Shown: piece by piece, positions 35,587-45,153 of the stretch
Layout: each line of letters starts with the position of its first letter
Position numbering within the stretch: the stretch's first letter is position 1
Assembly (NCBI GenBank): GCA_947595925.1
Contig: CANQEV010000010.1
Location: 1-63,886 of the forward strand
Length of the DNA: 63,886 bases
Direction of reading: 5' to 3'
Source: an uncultured Acetatifactor sp.
GTDB taxonomy: Bacteria; Bacillota; Clostridia; Lachnospirales; Lachnospiraceae
The notes under the pieces: model-generated
Told to the model about the DNA's origin: nothing
Seen by the model: the letters and a program-made list of their open reading frames with translations, nothing else
Database searches by the model: none
Made by a program: the position numbers and the translations under genes

Positions 35587-37461
35587 TCACCTTCCCCTCA
35601 CATGCTCCCTCGTCAGCGTGATCCCATTCGTAATGGTCTGACCGATGGTCTTTTTATTTCCGTTGATGATAAAGAGGACTCCCTCCTGCAGTTCCCCGTG
35701 GATCTTTACATAGGCTTTCAGAGCCTTCCTGCGGACCGCGTTCAGCCGGTCGATCTCCCGGTTGTGATCCTCCATCTGGCGCTCCAGGGAGCCCATGGCC
35801 AGGAGCGTCCTCACATAAAGCGCGTTGGATGACGCGCTGCCGGCTCCCAGAAGCGTCTCCAACTGTTCCTTGCCGGCCTGGAGCTGGCTGAGCTGGTCCG
35901 AGACGGCATCCGCGGCCTTCTGCACCTCCTGGATACGGCTGTCCAGCCCCGCGATATCTCCCACATTGAACACAGTTCTTACGCCCATGTAGTTGCCGAT
36001 CATGACCGCTTCCACGCTTGCGGCCGCCGTGACGTGTCCTCCCATGATCCGCGCTTTCCTGCCGTGGGCCGTCACACGGTCGTCCGTCACCACGTCGCAG
36101 TTCAGGAAATAATTCCCCTCCACGGCTCCCCGGGCCCGGAGATTCGCATTCTCGAAAAATTTGCCCCGGAGGTTTCCCCCCGCCGAGATGAGCCCGTGGC
36201 CGCCGCCGTTCACGCCGCCCTTGATGACAATATCATGCTCGGAAAACAGGCTGGCGCTCTCCACAAAACCCTCCACGATGATATTTCCCGAGGCGCGGAC
36301 CGTGGCCATGCTGCCCACGTTTCCAAAGATATGTATGGTTCCCTCGTACTCCACGCTCTGATAATAGGTCACGTCACCCCGGACGCTGTAAACGTTCCAT
36401 ATGTTCAGCGTCCCGTTCATCTCATTATAAGCGGGATATCCTTTTTCCGCCGCCAGATAAACCTGCTTTTCCGGATTGTATGTAAATCCGACGCCCCTGA
36501 GCTCCGGCAGTTCCTTTCCGGCCGTGCCGTCCACCGTTATCCCCGACACCGTCACCCCGAAGACGTCGGACTCGGCCCGGTGGTATTTTACAAGGACCTG
36601 GCCCGGCATCACGCTCTCCACCATGTTTACATTGGTGTAATCTATCTCCTCGTTTGGCTGAACGAACTGAAACTGGTCCATTCCGCTTTCAAACTTCGGC
36701 TCATACCACCCGTCCCTGCCGTTGGATGGCTTCTTTCCCAGCGCCGCGCAGATTTCCGTCCCGGTCAGATTCTGCCGGACGGCCTCCCGAACCGCATCCT
36801 CCTGAAGGCCATATACGATATTCCTCTCCTCCAGGATGCCGAGGATCTTCGCCTCGGTGATCTCGGACAAAGGCCGCTTCGGGATCGTGATATAGGCCGA
36901 CATGCAGTCGTCGCTGACACGGACCTGAATCCCGGTGGAATCGTCCGTAACGCTCCTTCCATACTTTTTCGGATCCGCCTTGTACGCCTCCGCAAAGAGT
37001 TTCGTCCTGCTCTGATACATGTCCGTCGCAGACAAGATCAGCTTCGCATAGCTTGCCGCGTCCAGGCCATTCTCCAGGCCGAAACGGATCTCCCGCATCT
37101 GGCTTGCGGAAAACAGCGGGTTGTCGTACAAACTGACATCCAGTCCCTCCGCCAGGCCGAAACGGATCTCCCGCATCTGCATCCAGTTGTACGCCGGGTT
37201 TGCAAACCTCCTGACATCCAGCCCCTGCCCGCGCCCCATCTGAATCTCCGCGATCTGCGCCTCTCCGTAATCCGCTTCCTCCATGGCCTTTGCATCGGAA
37301 TAATCGATCTCAGGCACCTCAGCCTCCACCTCCGGCTCGGGTGCCCCTTCATCCGTCAAAGATGCAATGCCGTTTATCTTATCCAGCAGCGCATCGACAT
37401 CGATCGACTCAATGGAATTCTGCATCTTCTCCGGCTTCTGAGACCGATCCTGTCCCGCCAT
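35587..37461 (-). CDS. FapA (DUF342) family protein with N-terminal 26-aa repeats
   Basis: 624 residues. Residues about 69-146 hold three 26-residue repeats of the form QMREIRFGLxxGLDVSxYxNPxFSxx. The DUF342/FapA domain spans about 160-550, with a right-handed beta-helix-like run of glycine and hydrophobic residues (about 365-490; GDVTYYQSVEYEGTIHIFGNV, then VRASGNIIVEGFVESA). A coiled coil follows at about 505-600. No signal peptide; probably cytoplasmic. AGGGGATATT precedes the ATG. It is followed by the HD-GYP regulator, so a role in cyclic-di-GMP-dependent surface or motility control is inferred. No flagellar genes are in the window. Confidence 0.85.
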   Translation of the reverse strand: MAGQDRSQKPEKMQNSIESIDVDALLDKINGIASLTDEGAPEPEVEAEVPEIDYSDAKAMEEADYGEAQIAEIQMGRGQGLDVRRFANPAYNWMQMREIRFGLAEGLDVSLYDNPLFSASQMREIRFGLENGLDAASYAKLILSATDMYQSRTKLFAEAYKADPKKYGRSVTDDSTGIQVRVSDDCMSAYITIPKRPLSEITEAKILGILEERNIVYGLQEDAVREAVRQNLTGTEICAALGKKPSNGRDGWYEPKFESGMDQFQFVQPNEEIDYTNVNMVESVMPGQVLVKYHRAESDVFGVTVSGITVDGTAGKELPELRGVGFTYNPEKQVYLAAEKGYPAYNEMNGTLNIWNVYSVRGDVTYYQSVEYEGTIHIFGNVGSMATVRASGNIIVEGFVESASLFSEHDIVIKGGVNGGGHGLISAGGNLRGKFFENANLRARGAVEGNYFLNCDVVTDDRVTAHGRKARIMGGHVTAAASVEAVMIGNYMGVRTVFNVGDIAGLDSRIQEVQKAADAVSDQLSQLQAGKEQLETLLGAGSASSNALYVRTLLAMGSLERQMEDHNREIDRLNAVRRKALKAYVKIHGELQEGVLFIINGNKKTIGQTITNGITLTREHVRGR

Positions 37462-37589
37462 AATATCCCCTCTCAGACCGGCGTCCCATTCGACGCCGCC
37501 TGTTTTCCTCTCATTCTTTCTTCATGAAAAAATATTATACCATCAACGGCCATCCCGGTCAATTCGTTTTGCTTCTCCAAAACAGGCCG

Positions 37590-38531
37590 CTATTCCACCG
37601 GATCCACGCCGTCGCACTTCGGGATCGTGTCGATGGACCCGTCTTCATTATAGGTAAATTCCGCCACGCAGACGGAGCGGTGGAACAGGCTCCCCCCGGG
37701 AAGCTCCCCGGTGTGGTAGAACAGATAGGAATGTCCCTTAAAGTCCGCGATCCCGGGATGATTGGTAAAGACGCCTCCCTCCTCCGTCATCAGGACGCCG
37801 CCGTACTTCCAGGGTCCCGTAGGATTTTCCGAAGTGGAATATGCGAGATGCTCATTGCGGCCCTCCCCCTCGGCAAAGGCGGCGTACACCATATAATAGA
37901 TCCCGTTCCGCTTGTAGAACCAGGGGCCTTCCCCGTAAGAGGTTCCGGTCATGTGCCCGCCCTTTGCAAAAGCCTCCTCGGTCATGGGGATCTTCACGAT
38001 TCCCACCTTCTGGTCGTAGGAGACCATATCCGGATTCAGCAGAACGTATCTGAGCTCCGGGTTTCCAAAATAGAGATATGCCTGACCGTCGTCGTCAATA
38101 AAGACAGTGGGATCGATGTCATTCCAGTCCCCCTCGTCCACCAGGGGCTCCCCAAGGTCCCGGAAGGGTCCCGTGGGAGTATCCGAAATCCCTACGGCGA
38201 TGGCCATGCCGCCGTCCTTCTTATGCACCGGACAGTAGAGATAAAACTTCCCGTTTCTCTCGACGGCCTGGGGTGCCCACGCCCGGTCGTCCGCCCACTC
38301 GATATCGTCCAGGGAAAAAATCTTGCCGTGATCCGTCCAGTGTACCATGTCCCTGGTCGAAAAACACCGCCAGTCGTACATCGTGTAAAAGTCGTTTACC
38401 AGTTGGTCCTCATCGTGGGTCGTGTAGAGATAAAGCGTATCTCCGCAGACCATCGGGGCCGGATCCGCCGTGTAGATCGTGTCGATGATGGGGTTCTTTC
38501 CCCTTTTCTGATTGCCGTCCATGTGTCCCAC
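37590..38531 (-). CDS. Glycoside hydrolase family 43 enzyme
   Basis: 313-residue five-bladed beta-propeller glycosidase, probably an arabinofuranosidase or beta-xylosidase. The catalytic base is in YTADPAPMV (Asp23). The middle Asp lies in DIDPTVFIDDDG and the acid Glu in SYGEGPWFYKR. There is no signal peptide, so it acts inside the cell on imported oligosaccharides. The start is ambiguous: GTG at 38531 lies 4 bases after AAGGAGG, and ATG at 38522 is three codons later. It diverges from the secreted GH10 xylanase, and together they fit stepwise xylan breakdown. Confidence 0.92.
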   Translation of the reverse strand: MGHMDGNQKRGKNPIIDTIYTADPAPMVCGDTLYLYTTHDEDQLVNDFYTMYDWRCFSTRDMVHWTDHGKIFSLDDIEWADDRAWAPQAVERNGKFYLYCPVHKKDGGMAIAVGISDTPTGPFRDLGEPLVDEGDWNDIDPTVFIDDDGQAYLYFGNPELRYVLLNPDMVSYDQKVGIVKIPMTEEAFAKGGHMTGTSYGEGPWFYKRNGIYYMVYAAFAEGEGRNEHLAYSTSENPTGPWKYGGVLMTEEGGVFTNHPGIADFKGHSYLFYHTGELPGGSLFHRSVCVAEFTYNEDGSIDTIPKCDGVDPVE

Positions 38532-38619
38532 ATTCCCTCCTTTTTGTCAATCCTAAAAACTGTCACCCGGCGACTCGCCCTCACCCGGCAGCCGCGCGCT
38601 GCAACAGCCTGTTATTTCA

Positions 38620-38647
38620 ATTATACTGGTTTTATCCAAATTTGCAA
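38620..38647 (-). promoter_or_regulatory. Promoter of the GH43 gene
   Basis: TTGCAA (38642-38647) and TATAAT (38620-38625) on the minus strand are separated by 16 bases. Confidence 0.7.
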
Positions 38648-38751
38648 TCGTCTGCCGCCTGATTTCTCAAAAATTGTCTTTCCGGCAAGATTTCCGACGG
38701 GATTTCCGCCAGGACGCCTCCGCGGAACGCGCCGTCCCCGCCCCTTTTCAT

Positions 38752-38780
38752 TTGACACTTTTCGATTTTTATACTATCAT
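38752..38780 (+). promoter_or_regulatory. Promoter of the xylanase gene
   Basis: TTGACA (38752-38757) and TATCAT (38775-38780) are separated by 17 bases, about 110 bp before the start codon. Confidence 0.78.
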
Positions 38781-38892
38781 GAAATCAAGCGGCATCCTTA
38801 TCAGCGGCAAGGGTTTTCAGCCGCCGCGGAGGGACTCGCCGCCGGAGCTGCGCATCCGGCAAAATTCATAGTCAAAAGGAGTTCATTGAATT

Positions 38893-40155
38893 ATGAAAAA
38901 GAATTTACTCAGATCATTATCCCTGCTCATGGTTATCGCCCTCGTGGGCTGTGCCGGCCCGGAGGGCGGCGGTTCTTCCTCTGATGACAGGAATGAAACA
39001 AGTCAGGAAATCTCCACGGAAACTGACGGATCCGATTCCTCCGCCGAGTCTGAAGCATCTTCCGAATCTGAAACGCCTTCGGAACCTGAAACTTCCCCCC
39101 TGCCGGAGGAGGACCCCTTAAACGGCCTTTCTCTAAAAGAGCTCTTTTCGGAACACGGCATGAAGGTCGGCACCTGCCTGTCCTCCCAGATGATCGGCAG
39201 GATCTCCACAAATCAGCTGATCCTGGAGCAGTTTGACAGCGTCACCATGGAAAATTCCATGAAGCCCGACTACATCTTCAACCAGAAGAAGAGCCAGGCG
39301 GACGGCCGCCTCGTCGTGGAGTTTAACCAGGACGCCATCAAGATGATGGACTGGGCAAAGGAAAACGGCTTTTCCATGCGGGGCCACACCCTGGTCTGGT
39401 ACAGCCAGACGCCCGAGTGGATCTTTCACAAGGATTTTGACAAAAAGAATGAGTATGTGGACCGGGACGAAATGCTCGCCCGTATGGAGGACATGATCCG
39501 GCAGGTATTTGAAAAGCTGGAGGAACTGGGGTATCTGGATCTCTTCTACGCCTACGACGTGGTGAACGAAGCCTGGATGGAGGACGGCACGATGCGCCAG
39601 AACCACTGGTCCGACATCATCGGCGACGATTACCTGTGGTACGCCTTCTACTACGCGGACAAATACGCCCCCGAGAGCATCGACCTCTACTACAATGACT
39701 ACAACGAACAGTTTAAGACCCAGACCCTCTTCGACTTTGTAAACACCCTCGTTGACGAGGACGGCAGATACCTGATCGACGGCATTGGCTTCCAGGCCCA
39801 CCTCTACACCTCCGACGATCTGGGACAGTATTTTGAGACTGTAGACAAATTAAGCGAAACAGGCTTGAAAATTCAGCTGACCGAGCTGGACGTCTGCCTG
39901 GGAAAATATCTGGAACCCCTGTCGGCCACCGAAGAAAACCTGCAGGCCCAGGGCCGTTTTTACTACGAGCTGATCAACGGACTGTTTGAGCGGGTGGACG
40001 CGGGTTCCGTCAAGATGGATGCGCTGACTTTCTGGGGCTTCAGTGATTCCCTTTCCTGGAGAAAGGAATACAGCCCCCTGCTCTTTAACACAGCCCTGCA
40101 GCCAAAGTACGCCTACTACGGCGCGATGCAGATCCAAGAATCCGCCGGTTATTAA
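38893..40155 (+). CDS. Lipid-anchored endo-1,4-beta-xylanase (GH10)
   Basis: 420-residue xylanase that cuts the xylan backbone outside the cell. The signal peptide ends in the lipobox ALVGC with Cys20, so it is tethered to the membrane. A low-complexity Ser/Glu/Thr linker (about 22-75) spans the wall. The GH10 barrel follows: the acid/base is Glu226 (DVVNEAW) and the nucleophile Glu331 (QLTELDV); RGHTLVWYSQTPEW lines the site. AAAGGAG lies upstream. No carbohydrate-binding module is seen. The FIST-EAL gene follows after 75 bp with no terminator between, so they may be cotranscribed. Confidence 0.96.
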   Translation: MKKNLLRSLSLLMVIALVGCAGPEGGGSSSDDRNETSQEISTETDGSDSSAESEASSESETPSEPETSPLPEEDPLNGLSLKELFSEHGMKVGTCLSSQMIGRISTNQLILEQFDSVTMENSMKPDYIFNQKKSQADGRLVVEFNQDAIKMMDWAKENGFSMRGHTLVWYSQTPEWIFHKDFDKKNEYVDRDEMLARMEDMIRQVFEKLEELGYLDLFYAYDVVNEAWMEDGTMRQNHWSDIIGDDYLWYAFYYADKYAPESIDLYYNDYNEQFKTQTLFDFVNTLVDEDGRYLIDGIGFQAHLYTSDDLGQYFETVDKLSETGLKIQLTELDVCLGKYLEPLSATEENLQAQGRFYYELINGLFERVDAGSVKMDALTFWGFSDSLSWRKEYSPLLFNTALQPKYAYYGAMQIQESAGY

Positions 40156-40230
40156 GCGAAAGGGCGGACGCGGCAGGATGCGCAGAATACAACGGAATCA
40201 ATCATCTGAAAAAGTACCAGGGAGGACCGA

Positions 40231-42741
40231 ATGAAAACATACAATCATTTATATGAGTCGCCGGAATACTTTAACAGCTATCTTGACGGGATAGGCCTTG
40301 ACAGAGAAAGGGAGGTCCTGATCCGCATCCACAGCACCCGCCACAGCATGGCCGAGATACAGGATCTTGCAAAGGAGATCAAAAGCCTCCTTCCCAACGC
40401 GGTCATCGTGGGCTGCAGTTCCACCATGATCATCTGCGAGGGCAAGATCCTGGCGGACTCCTGCCTGCTCTCCATCACAGCGTTCGAAAAATGCGTGATC
40501 CGCCAGGCCATGTTTTCCTGCATGGCGGAGGACGGCAGTGAAAAAAGCGGGGAGGACCTCTGCCGCCAGGTATCCGAAGAACTGATCCGGGACGACCAGG
40601 GGCTCCTTCTGGTCTTCTTCCCCCTCTCCTACTATAAGACGGCCAAATTCGTCTCCTGCATGAACCGGGAAAATCCGGGGATCCGCATGATCGGCGGCGT
40701 GTCCTATATCCTGAACGAAGTGTATCACGAGGCCGAAAATTATGCCTATGTGCTCTCCGAAACAAACGCGTCCACGGTCAGCATGGCCGCCGCCCTGATC
40801 ACGTCGCCCGACATTCACATCTATCAGAACGCCATAAACGGCGTGGAAGCCATCGGGAGAAGCTATGAAGTAACCCGGGTACACGAGCATTTCGTGGACG
40901 AGATCGAGGGCGTGGACGCCGCGGAGTGGTACGAAGAGATGCTGGGCCGGGAGGAGCTGGCAAAGGATCCCAACCTGGCGGGGATCTTCCCCCTGGTAAA
41001 CGCCAGGACGAAATTGTCTCATAACGTTGTATTTGAGCCCTTCGATACCCTTCCGGAACCATACAAATCCGAAAAGAGGAACCGGATCAATCTGTTCAGC
41101 GAGATCACGAAGGGCATGCGTTTTTCCCTGGGCTATTTTGATCCCCAGAAGATCATCGACCAGATGAACCATGTCTACGCCCGGCTTCACGAGGAACCGG
41201 CGGAGACCCTGTTCGTGTACGACTGCCTGGCCAGGATGTGGATGCTGCACGACTGCGCTTCCTGGGAGACGGCCCAGTTTGAGACTACCAATATGAGCGG
41301 CTGCATGATGGCGGGGGAGATCGGCTATGTGGACGACCGGAACGTCTATGCCAACTCCACATTTATGATCGCCGCCCTCTCGGAGGATCCTCAGGCCCAT
41401 ATCCCTCTGAAGGAAAAGGCCCTCCAGAACATTTCCGAATTACAGTACAACAACGTGCAGATGATCAACTACCTTCTGACCACGGGCAACAAACAGCTGA
41501 ACCGGCAGTTAAACGAGCAGTACAGCCGGATGCAGCGGGCCATGTTCCACAACGAAAACCTCGACCTGGAAAATCAGACCCGATTCCTCCTGGACTGGGA
41601 AAACGAGGGGCTGGACAAGGCCGCGGTATTTTCCCTGAAGAACAAACGGGTGATCCGGCTGTTCTTAGGTCAGGTGAACCTTTGGGAGGAATTAAAACAG
41701 ATCTATAAGCGACTCTCCGAAGAATTGTCGGACAGGGGACTGCGCTTTTACAGTTATGAGGACTGCGGGCTTTTGATCGCCGGGGAACTTCACATGACCG
41801 ACGAGACCTTTACCTCCCTTATGCAGGAGACCCTGGATCAGCTGAACGCCGTCATCTGCAGGGAGTTTGTCTTCTCCTACGAGTGCGCCCTTGTCATGCA
41901 CGAGGACGACCCACTCTCCAAGCTCGACGAAACCCTCCAGTATGCGGAAAAACACCTGCTCTCCTTTGCCGTTCACGGCCAGATGCAGGAGGAGGCCGCC
42001 GACATCAAAAAGGAAATGCACCTTCTTCAGATCCTCAGGGAGGCGATCGTACAGGACCGCGTCATCCCCTATTTTCAGGGGATCTACGACAACCGCGCCG
42101 GCCGCATCAACCTTCACGAGGCGCTGATCCGCATTTCGGACGCCGAAGGCAGACTGTATTATCCCGACCAGTTCCTGCCGATCGCCAAAGAATACAACCT
42201 GTATGAACCCCTCTCCGTGGTCATGGTGAAAAAAGTCATGGAAATGTTCTTGAATCAGGGGAGGCGGGTCAGCATCAATTTAAATGTGCGGGACGTCTAC
42301 GACCGGGAAATGATCCGCATGATCTTCCGCTATCTGGAGCAGGAAAAGCACCCGGAAAACTTTATCTTCGAGCTCGTGGAGAGCGAGGAGGTCCAGGACT
42401 ACGACTATATCCACCAGTTCGCGGACAGCATCCACGAATACGGCGCAAAGATCGCTATCGACGACTTCGGCACGGGCTTTTCCAATCTGATGCATATCAT
42501 CAGGATCAACGCCGACATCATAAAGATCGACGGCGGGATCATCAAGGAGCTCCTCTGCGACGAGAAATGCCGGGAATTTATCGAGATGATCAACAACTGG
42601 TGCATCCAGAAGGGCAAGGAAGTCGTCGCGGAATATGTGGAAAATGAAGAGATCCAAAAGCTTCTGGAAACCATGAACGTGACGTATTCCCAGGGCTATT
42701 ATTTCTCCAAACCCTCCAGGTGGGAGGACTGTCAGGCGTGA
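40231..42741 (+). CDS. FIST sensor domain-EAL phosphodiesterase
   Basis: 836-residue cytoplasmic signalling protein. Residues about 15-395 are FIST-N and FIST-C domains, thought to bind small ligands such as amino acids. A coiled segment (about 410-450) leads to a region that looks like a degenerate GGDEF domain without the GGDEF motif (about 460-600). The C-terminal EAL domain (about 610-830) has the residues for cyclic-di-GMP cleavage: HEALIRI, NLNVRD, FELVESEE, DDFGTGFSN, IKIDGG, AEYVEN and QGYYF. GGGAGGACC precedes the ATG. It lies just after the xylanase gene, which suggests a link between substrate use and cyclic-di-GMP. Confidence 0.92.
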   Translation: MKTYNHLYESPEYFNSYLDGIGLDREREVLIRIHSTRHSMAEIQDLAKEIKSLLPNAVIVGCSSTMIICEGKILADSCLLSITAFEKCVIRQAMFSCMAEDGSEKSGEDLCRQVSEELIRDDQGLLLVFFPLSYYKTAKFVSCMNRENPGIRMIGGVSYILNEVYHEAENYAYVLSETNASTVSMAAALITSPDIHIYQNAINGVEAIGRSYEVTRVHEHFVDEIEGVDAAEWYEEMLGREELAKDPNLAGIFPLVNARTKLSHNVVFEPFDTLPEPYKSEKRNRINLFSEITKGMRFSLGYFDPQKIIDQMNHVYARLHEEPAETLFVYDCLARMWMLHDCASWETAQFETTNMSGCMMAGEIGYVDDRNVYANSTFMIAALSEDPQAHIPLKEKALQNISELQYNNVQMINYLLTTGNKQLNRQLNEQYSRMQRAMFHNENLDLENQTRFLLDWENEGLDKAAVFSLKNKRVIRLFLGQVNLWEELKQIYKRLSEELSDRGLRFYSYEDCGLLIAGELHMTDETFTSLMQETLDQLNAVICREFVFSYECALVMHEDDPLSKLDETLQYAEKHLLSFAVHGQMQEEAADIKKEMHLLQILREAIVQDRVIPYFQGIYDNRAGRINLHEALIRISDAEGRLYYPDQFLPIAKEYNLYEPLSVVMVKKVMEMFLNQGRRVSINLNVRDVYDREMIRMIFRYLEQEKHPENFIFELVESEEVQDYDYIHQFADSIHEYGAKIAIDDFGTGFSNLMHIIRINADIIKIDGGIIKELLCDEKCREFIEMINNWCIQKGKEVVAEYVENEEIQKLLETMNVTYSQGYYFSKPSRWEDCQA

Positions 42742-42757
42742 CGGGCCCGGCGGATCG

Positions 42758-43864
42758 TCACTGCTCCCCGATCCGGCTGTATACTTCAACCGCGTCCAGG
42801 ACATGATAGGGCTCCGTCCAATGAGTGCCGTCCGCTTTCGCCGTCACCAGGATATACTCCCGCCCGCCCACTTCCGCAAGGCTTGCCAGGCACAATCCGG
42901 CTTCGTCCGTATAGCCGGTCTTGCCCCCGAGGATCCTGCCGCCTGTGACCTCCGCGCTTTCCAGGGACTCTGACAGGGTGCTGTAAAACGTCACCCCGTC
43001 CGGGTGGAGGTCCGACGGGGGCATACTGTACCGGCTGCTGGTAAAGATCTCATAAAAGACCTCGTTTTTTAAGGCATATTGCAAGAGCGCGGCGATATCC
43101 CCCACGGAAGAATAATGCTCCGGATCGTGAAGGCCCGTGGAATTTTGAAAGTGCGTCTGCTTCAATCCCAGTTCCTCCGCCTTTTCGTTCATCCTGTCCG
43201 CGAACCCCTCTTCCGACCCGTCTATCAGATCCGCCAGGGCGATGCAGCACTCTGCCCCGGAGGGGAGCATGGCCCCATAGAGCAGGTCCTTCTTTCTCAC
43301 CGTCTCTCCCGGCAGGAAACCTGCCAGGGACGCGTTCTCCTCATACAGCTTTTCAAAGATACCTCTGGGAACCACAACCTTTTCATTCAAATCCTCCGTA
43401 TTCTCGATCGCCAGTATGACGGTCATGATCTTTGTCAGGGAGGCCGGGTAGATCCGCTCTTCGCTGCCGCGCTCTGCAAGGATTTCCCCCGAAACCCGGT
43501 CCATGAGGACCGCATAAGGACTGTATAGATGATCCAGATTGTCCCAGGCCTCTTTCTGCCCGGCCCCGATATCTTTCGGATCACCCCCGGCCTCTTGCCG
43601 TTCGCCCCAGGCGTCTTTCCGCCCGCCATCCTCAGAAAATTTGATATCTTCCCCTATCAGGCCCCAAATATTCTTGTTCTCGGCGCCGGATTCATCCTGC
43701 TTCGAGGGATCCCCCTGTTTGACACTCAGGATCACAACCCACAGGACCAGCAGCGATAACGCCAGATCCAGAAAGGCCCGGACCAGCCTCCTGTTTCGCA
43801 GGCGGCGGTCGTTTCTTTTTCTTCTCCCTCCCGCCTGCGTCGTTTGATTTCTGTGCTCTCTCAT
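42758..43864 (-). CDS. D-alanyl-D-alanine carboxypeptidase (S11 family)
   Basis: Trims the terminal D-Ala from peptidoglycan stem peptides. A membrane anchor lies near residues 30-50 (LDLALSLLVLWVVIL), then a Gly/Asp/Lys-rich spacer, then the S11 domain. SLTK is the catalytic SxxK motif (YPASLTKIMTV) and KTG is present (GGKTGYTDEAG). The middle motif reads SGAEC where SGN is usual. I prefer ATG at 43864 (MREHRN) because AAAGGGAGG precedes it; an upstream TTG at 43927 also fits the frame. The C-terminal domain of larger family members is absent. It follows the VanRS-like genes, separated by a terminator-like hairpin. Confidence 0.9.
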   Translation of the reverse strand: MREHRNQTTQAGGRRKRNDRRLRNRRLVRAFLDLALSLLVLWVVILSVKQGDPSKQDESGAENKNIWGLIGEDIKFSEDGGRKDAWGERQEAGGDPKDIGAGQKEAWDNLDHLYSPYAVLMDRVSGEILAERGSEERIYPASLTKIMTVILAIENTEDLNEKVVVPRGIFEKLYEENASLAGFLPGETVRKKDLLYGAMLPSGAECCIALADLIDGSEEGFADRMNEKAEELGLKQTHFQNSTGLHDPEHYSSVGDIAALLQYALKNEVFYEIFTSSRYSMPPSDLHPDGVTFYSTLSESLESAEVTGGRILGGKTGYTDEAGLCLASLAEVGGREYILVTAKADGTHWTEPYHVLDAVEVYSRIGEQ

Positions 43865-43925
43865 AAAACCATAAGCCTCCCTTTCCTGCATCCTCCAAGA
43901 TTTATTCCCCACATTTTTCCGTATC

Positions 43926-43975
43926 AAAAAAGCGCCCCACCCTGATACCGATACCGTATCAGAAAACGAAGCGCT
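43926..43975 (-). terminator. Hairpin between sensor kinase and carboxypeptidase genes
   Basis: On the minus strand AGCGC pairs with GCGCT, enclosing CTGATAC-N7-GTATCAG, and TTTTTT follows. It would end most transcripts from the kinase gene, so carboxypeptidase expression may be attenuated. Confidence 0.72.
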
Positions 43976-44013
43976 GTTCTTCTCTTTTTTCTATGAAATT
44001 TCTTACGATTTTC

Positions 44014-45153
44014 TCACGTTGCGGGCATGACGATCTCAAATTCCACCGTCTCATCCCGGCTGCGGGCGCTGATTGTGCCGCCGTGGAGCGTTACGATCTC
44101 CTTCGCGATGGCCAGCCCCAGTCCCGCTCCCCCCGTTTCCGAACCCCGGGCGGCGTCCAGACGGAAAAACTGGTCAAAGATACGGTCCAGCTTATCCTGG
44201 GGGATCGTGTTCCCGCTGTTTTGGAACAGGATGTCCGCCCGGCCTTCCCGCACTGCGGCGGTGATCGTGATCACCGTATCCGCAAAACTGTAATTCACGG
44301 CGTTTCGCAGCAGATTATCCAACACCCTCTGCATTTTATCGACGTCGCAGCGCAGCTTCATATCCGGCTGGGCGTGAAGGACACATTTTAAGTTTTTCTC
44401 CGCAAGCATCGGCTGGAACTCAAAAGCAAGCTGCTCCAGGAGCCGCGTCAGATTCACCTCGCTGTATTCCAGCGTGATATTGGAGAGATGAAGGCGCGTG
44501 ATCTCAAAAAATTCGTCGATCAGATCCTCCAGATGCTGCGCCTTCTCCAGGGAGATCGAAAGATACTTCTCCCGCAGTTCCTCCGGGAGCTGTTTCTTGT
44601 CGCAGAGCAATGTCAGATACCCGATCACCGACGTGAGGGGCGTCTTTAAATCGTGGGCGAGATAGACGATCAGCTCGCTTTTCCGCTGCTCCGCCGCCTC
44701 CGCAGCCTGTTTCCTCTCCTCCAGCGTGTGCCGGATCAGATTGATCTTCTTTTCCACCGCCGCCAGCTCGCGGGGAAGCACGACGTCGTCAGCTTTCTCT
44801 TCCGTGAGCGTGTCTATCCCCCGGTTGATCGCATTGAAATACCGGGAGAAAATGGTCAGATAGATCCGCAGAATGATCAGGAAAACCGCCACCACCGTCC
44901 CAAGGAGCAGCAGATCCTTATGATTTCGGAACACCTGGCGGTAAACCTTTCTCGCAGCCTCATAATCTCCGTAAATATATCTTTCCATAAACATGACTAT
45001 GGAGTTTGCGAACCGCTCATGGATCCAGCCCTGATAGACTACGTACACGATCCCCACGGCGGCGAGCATCATGAGGACCGTCCCGATAAAGACCTTGATC
45101 TCAAGCCTTCTGAATTCGCTTCCCATCCCCAGCCGGTTTCTCTGTTTACTCAA
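44014..45153 (-). CDS. VanS-like sensor histidine kinase
   Basis: 379-residue membrane kinase. Helices at about 20-40 and 80-103 enclose a short outside loop of about 40 residues. A HAMP-like linker is followed by HisKA with His167 (LIVYLAHDLKTPLTSVIGYL) and an ATPase domain (LDNLLRNAVNYS, then GGAGLGLAIAKEIVTLHGG). The layout and sequence resemble VanS kinases of glycopeptide resistance and their chromosomal relatives. It overlaps the regulator gene by 8 bp. No D-Ala-D-Lac or D-Ala-D-Ser ligase gene is nearby, so a role in cell-wall stress control with the adjacent carboxypeptidase is more likely than resistance. Confidence 0.92.
   Translation of the reverse strand: MSKQRNRLGMGSEFRRLEIKVFIGTVLMMLAAVGIVYVVYQGWIHERFANSIVMFMERYIYGDYEAARKVYRQVFRNHKDLLLLGTVVAVFLIILRIYLTIFSRYFNAINRGIDTLTEEKADDVVLPRELAAVEKKINLIRHTLEERKQAAEAAEQRKSELIVYLAHDLKTPLTSVIGYLTLLCDKKQLPEELREKYLSISLEKAQHLEDLIDEFFEITRLHLSNITLEYSEVNLTRLLEQLAFEFQPMLAEKNLKCVLHAQPDMKLRCDVDKMQRVLDNLLRNAVNYSFADTVITITAAVREGRADILFQNSGNTIPQDKLDRIFDQFFRLDAARGSETGGAGLGLAIAKEIVTLHGGTISARSRDETVEFEIVMPAT

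Larger units (their letters stand above)
38532..38892. other. Divergent promoter region of GH43 and GH10 genes
   Basis: The 361-bp spacer carries one promoter in each direction and AT-rich stretches between. It has no further gene. No clear palindromic operator was found. Confidence 0.7.
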
